NCBI GenBank assembly: GCA_021401465.1
Contig: JADDMT010000028.1
Location: 270,336 to 334,335, forward strand
DNA: 64,000 nucleotides
Direction: 5' to 3'
DNA from: Teratosphaeria epicoccoides
Taxonomy: Eukaryota > Ascomycota > Dothideomycetes > Mycosphaerellales > Teratosphaeriaceae
Positions 62,290 to 64,000 of the stretch are shown here, piece after piece. The position numbers and the translations under genes are program-made. The notes under the pieces are model-generated. The model searched no databases. It was not told the origin of the DNA and saw only the letters and a list, made by a program, of their open reading frames with translations. Each line of letters starts with the position of its first letter. Position 1 is the first letter of the stretch.

Positions 62290-64000
62290 TTCTGCTCTAG
62301 AACCCTCATCTTCCTACGAATCGACCTTCTTAAGCCCTGCTCATGCTTCCTCTACTCTTCGAATTCACGAATAGCTTCCAGAGCGTTCTTGCAGTCTTCG
62401 GCCAGAACCTATTATGTGTACTCAGGTAGGTATCCTTTCTACTTCACTAGATAGTGCGTTGCGCCCTTACGCCGCATACTGTCCTTAATACCCTCGACTT
62501 CCTACTCTTCGTTCTCTTCTGCTACTAGCATCGGGTCCGCGGGCTCTTCGCTCTCGCGCTATACCTATAGTTCGAGTAGAGATACGTAGAAGACGTCATG
62601 CACACAATACGACGATAGCAACGATAGCCGGTACGCCTGCGAGCCTATCGCGTCGCGTATCCGGAAGGGTCCGACGAACCTTGGCGTCATCTTCTTGCTT
62701 AGAAGTTTTAGCTTAAGATTCTTCGTCGACAGTAACACCTTCGTACTAACTACGTACTACATTGGTTTAGCATAGGCGTTATTATGTTTAATCTGGGATT
62801 CTGAGGCCTTTTTCTAGTGTTCTATTAGCACCGAATGTACCTCGCGCATACGCCGCGCTAATTCCGCGGCGGCTAGCACCCTCTCCTCAGAAGACTCGTC
62901 CTGAGGCAGTTCTAGGTGTATTTCTAGATCAAAGCCATAAAGAATCTGAAATGGCGACATGCGCATAGTAGCATGCACGCTATTATTAACTGCAAATTCC
63001 GCCATAGGAATTACGTCAGCCTAGGCATCCTGGTTCTTAGCGTAGTAGCACCGGAGGTACTACTCAAGAGTCTAGTTCATACGTTCAGTCTAACTATTAG
63101 TCTGTGGATAGAATGCTGTACTTAGGCGGTACTTAACACGCGCTTCAAACACAAATTCTTGCTAGTATTTACTAGTAAAGACAGAACCTCGATCTAATAG
63201 GATACTTCGGGGGATACTAAAGCGCCATATAACTTCGTCGCGAAGTAGCCGCGCAAGCTCGCTGCTTGTGCATCTTTTCGTACATAGGATGAAGACATTC
63301 ATCTTCGAGTATTAGTCGACTACTACAAGGACAGCATTAACCACATCGCCCTTCTACTTTGCTGGCGGCAAATCGGTAATAAAATCCATGGTCAAGTCTT
63401 GCTATGGCCTCTCTGGCAGTAGGAGCGCCTAAGCATCGCTATAGGGGCGATAGCGCCGAGATTTGCTAATCTGGCACGTCTAGCAGGATTTGACATAGTT
63501 AGAGACATCCTGTTCTAGCGTAGGCTACTAGTATTTTCGTCCGAGAAGTACGTTCGTCTTCTCTACGCCAAAATGGCCCGCGAGTTCATTGTCATAATGA
63601 ATACGGAGGAGCTGCGAACAGAGTGCGCGGTCGGCGGGTACGTAGAGCCTATTGTCAAAGTACTACAAGTCGCCTGACTTGGTCTAGTACTTCGGACCGC
63701 CTACAGTGTCCTAGAGGGCTACACCCTCATTAATTAACTCCGGTTCTCGCTCTTGTAACCGCTGAATAAGTCTCGAGACTTCTTCTAAGGGTTCTTCAGA
63801 CATCGCATGCTTACCGCATGTGAGCTAGTTAACTACCGCACGGATCGAGCTAGACATAGTCGCCACAACTGCTAGATAGGAGGGTTCGTCACTAGCGGAG
63901 GCCGTGAGGCCCCATTAGACCTGTAGTCGACCTACAAGAGGAGCTAACGACAGATCGCCGCCCTAAACTACAAGCTTCGTTTGCAGCGTAGGGAGAAGCT
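62290..64000 (-). pseudogene. pol remnant of element C: chromovirus integrase and chromodomain (runs off the window)
   Basis: Read on the minus strand from 64000: an RNase H-integrase linker, the integrase zinc-binding region (LRIHYDNELAGHFGVEKT, then VKSC-stop-TCQISKSRR), the catalytic core (MDFITDLPP, VVVVD, DRGSVFTSKY at ~63177), the conserved AEFAVNNSVHATM-SPFQILYG block at 62940-63005, and a chromodomain (EVEGIKDSMRRKGATHYLVK-stop-KGY, ending near 62300). Gag, protease and reverse transcriptase must lie beyond 64000. Stops are TAG/TAA as in element A. It is clearly a different family from A. Confidence 0.88.

Overview
The window comes from a filamentous ascomycete fungus, most likely a Dothideomycete (class-level guess only). 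The evidence is short GT-AG introns of about 55-130 bp with CTAAC-like branch sites, intron-poor housekeeping genes, fungal-specific families (Frizzled-like receptor, DUF2417 hydrolase, DUF202 membrane protein, cysteine-rich secreted proteins) and transposons mutated in the CpA-to-TpA manner of repeat-induced point mutation (RIP).

Positions 1-45.7 kb are a normal gene-rich arm. In order they carry: a membrane RING-H2 ubiquitin ligase (5' end outside the window), VTA1 (-), an HDEL-tailed thioredoxin-fold ER protein (+), a Frizzled-like seven-helix receptor (-), a DUF202 membrane protein (-), a ZRC1/COT1-type zinc transporter (-), a frameshifted small gene (-), an unknown coiled-coil protein (-), the spliceosomal helicase BRR2 (+), a small secreted cysteine-rich protein (+), the PP2A methylesterase PPE1 (-), a DUF2417 alpha/beta-hydrolase (+), a second small secreted protein (+), a GH51 arabinofuranosidase (-), the corepressor SIN3 (-, four exons), cytosine deaminase FCY1 (+), uroporphyrinogen decarboxylase HEM12 (-) and a mitochondrial-type MutS homologue (+). 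Many neighbours are divergent pairs sharing a promoter (VTA1/PDI-like, unknown/BRR2, PPE1/DUF2417, SIN3/FCY1, HEM12/MSH1). A 17-bp minisatellite with a 131-bp higher-order period lies in the PPE1/DUF2417 promoter interval.

Positions 46-50.8 kb are a decay zone. They hold broken copies of a fungal integral-membrane family, a carotenoid-oxygenase/lignostilbene-dioxygenase and a DUF3237 gene, all with frameshifts or deletions. An intact three-exon gene for a small secreted protein sits at the edge; it is related to the secreted protein at 25 kb.

Positions 50.9-64 kb are transposon-derived. A 9-bp minisatellite marks the border. A full-length Ty3/gypsy chromovirus (element A, 52320-59247, 5-bp target duplication GCTAG) is inserted into the 3' part of an inverted relative (element B). 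To the right are a different 520-bp LTR-like block, a long decayed plus-strand reading frame of unknown function with its own TATA box, and the minus-strand pol of another chromovirus (element C) running off the window. No copy is intact: nearly all stops are TAG or TAA where CAG, CAA or TGG would be expected. The most novel possibility is that the decayed frame is an antisense accessory gene carried by element C.
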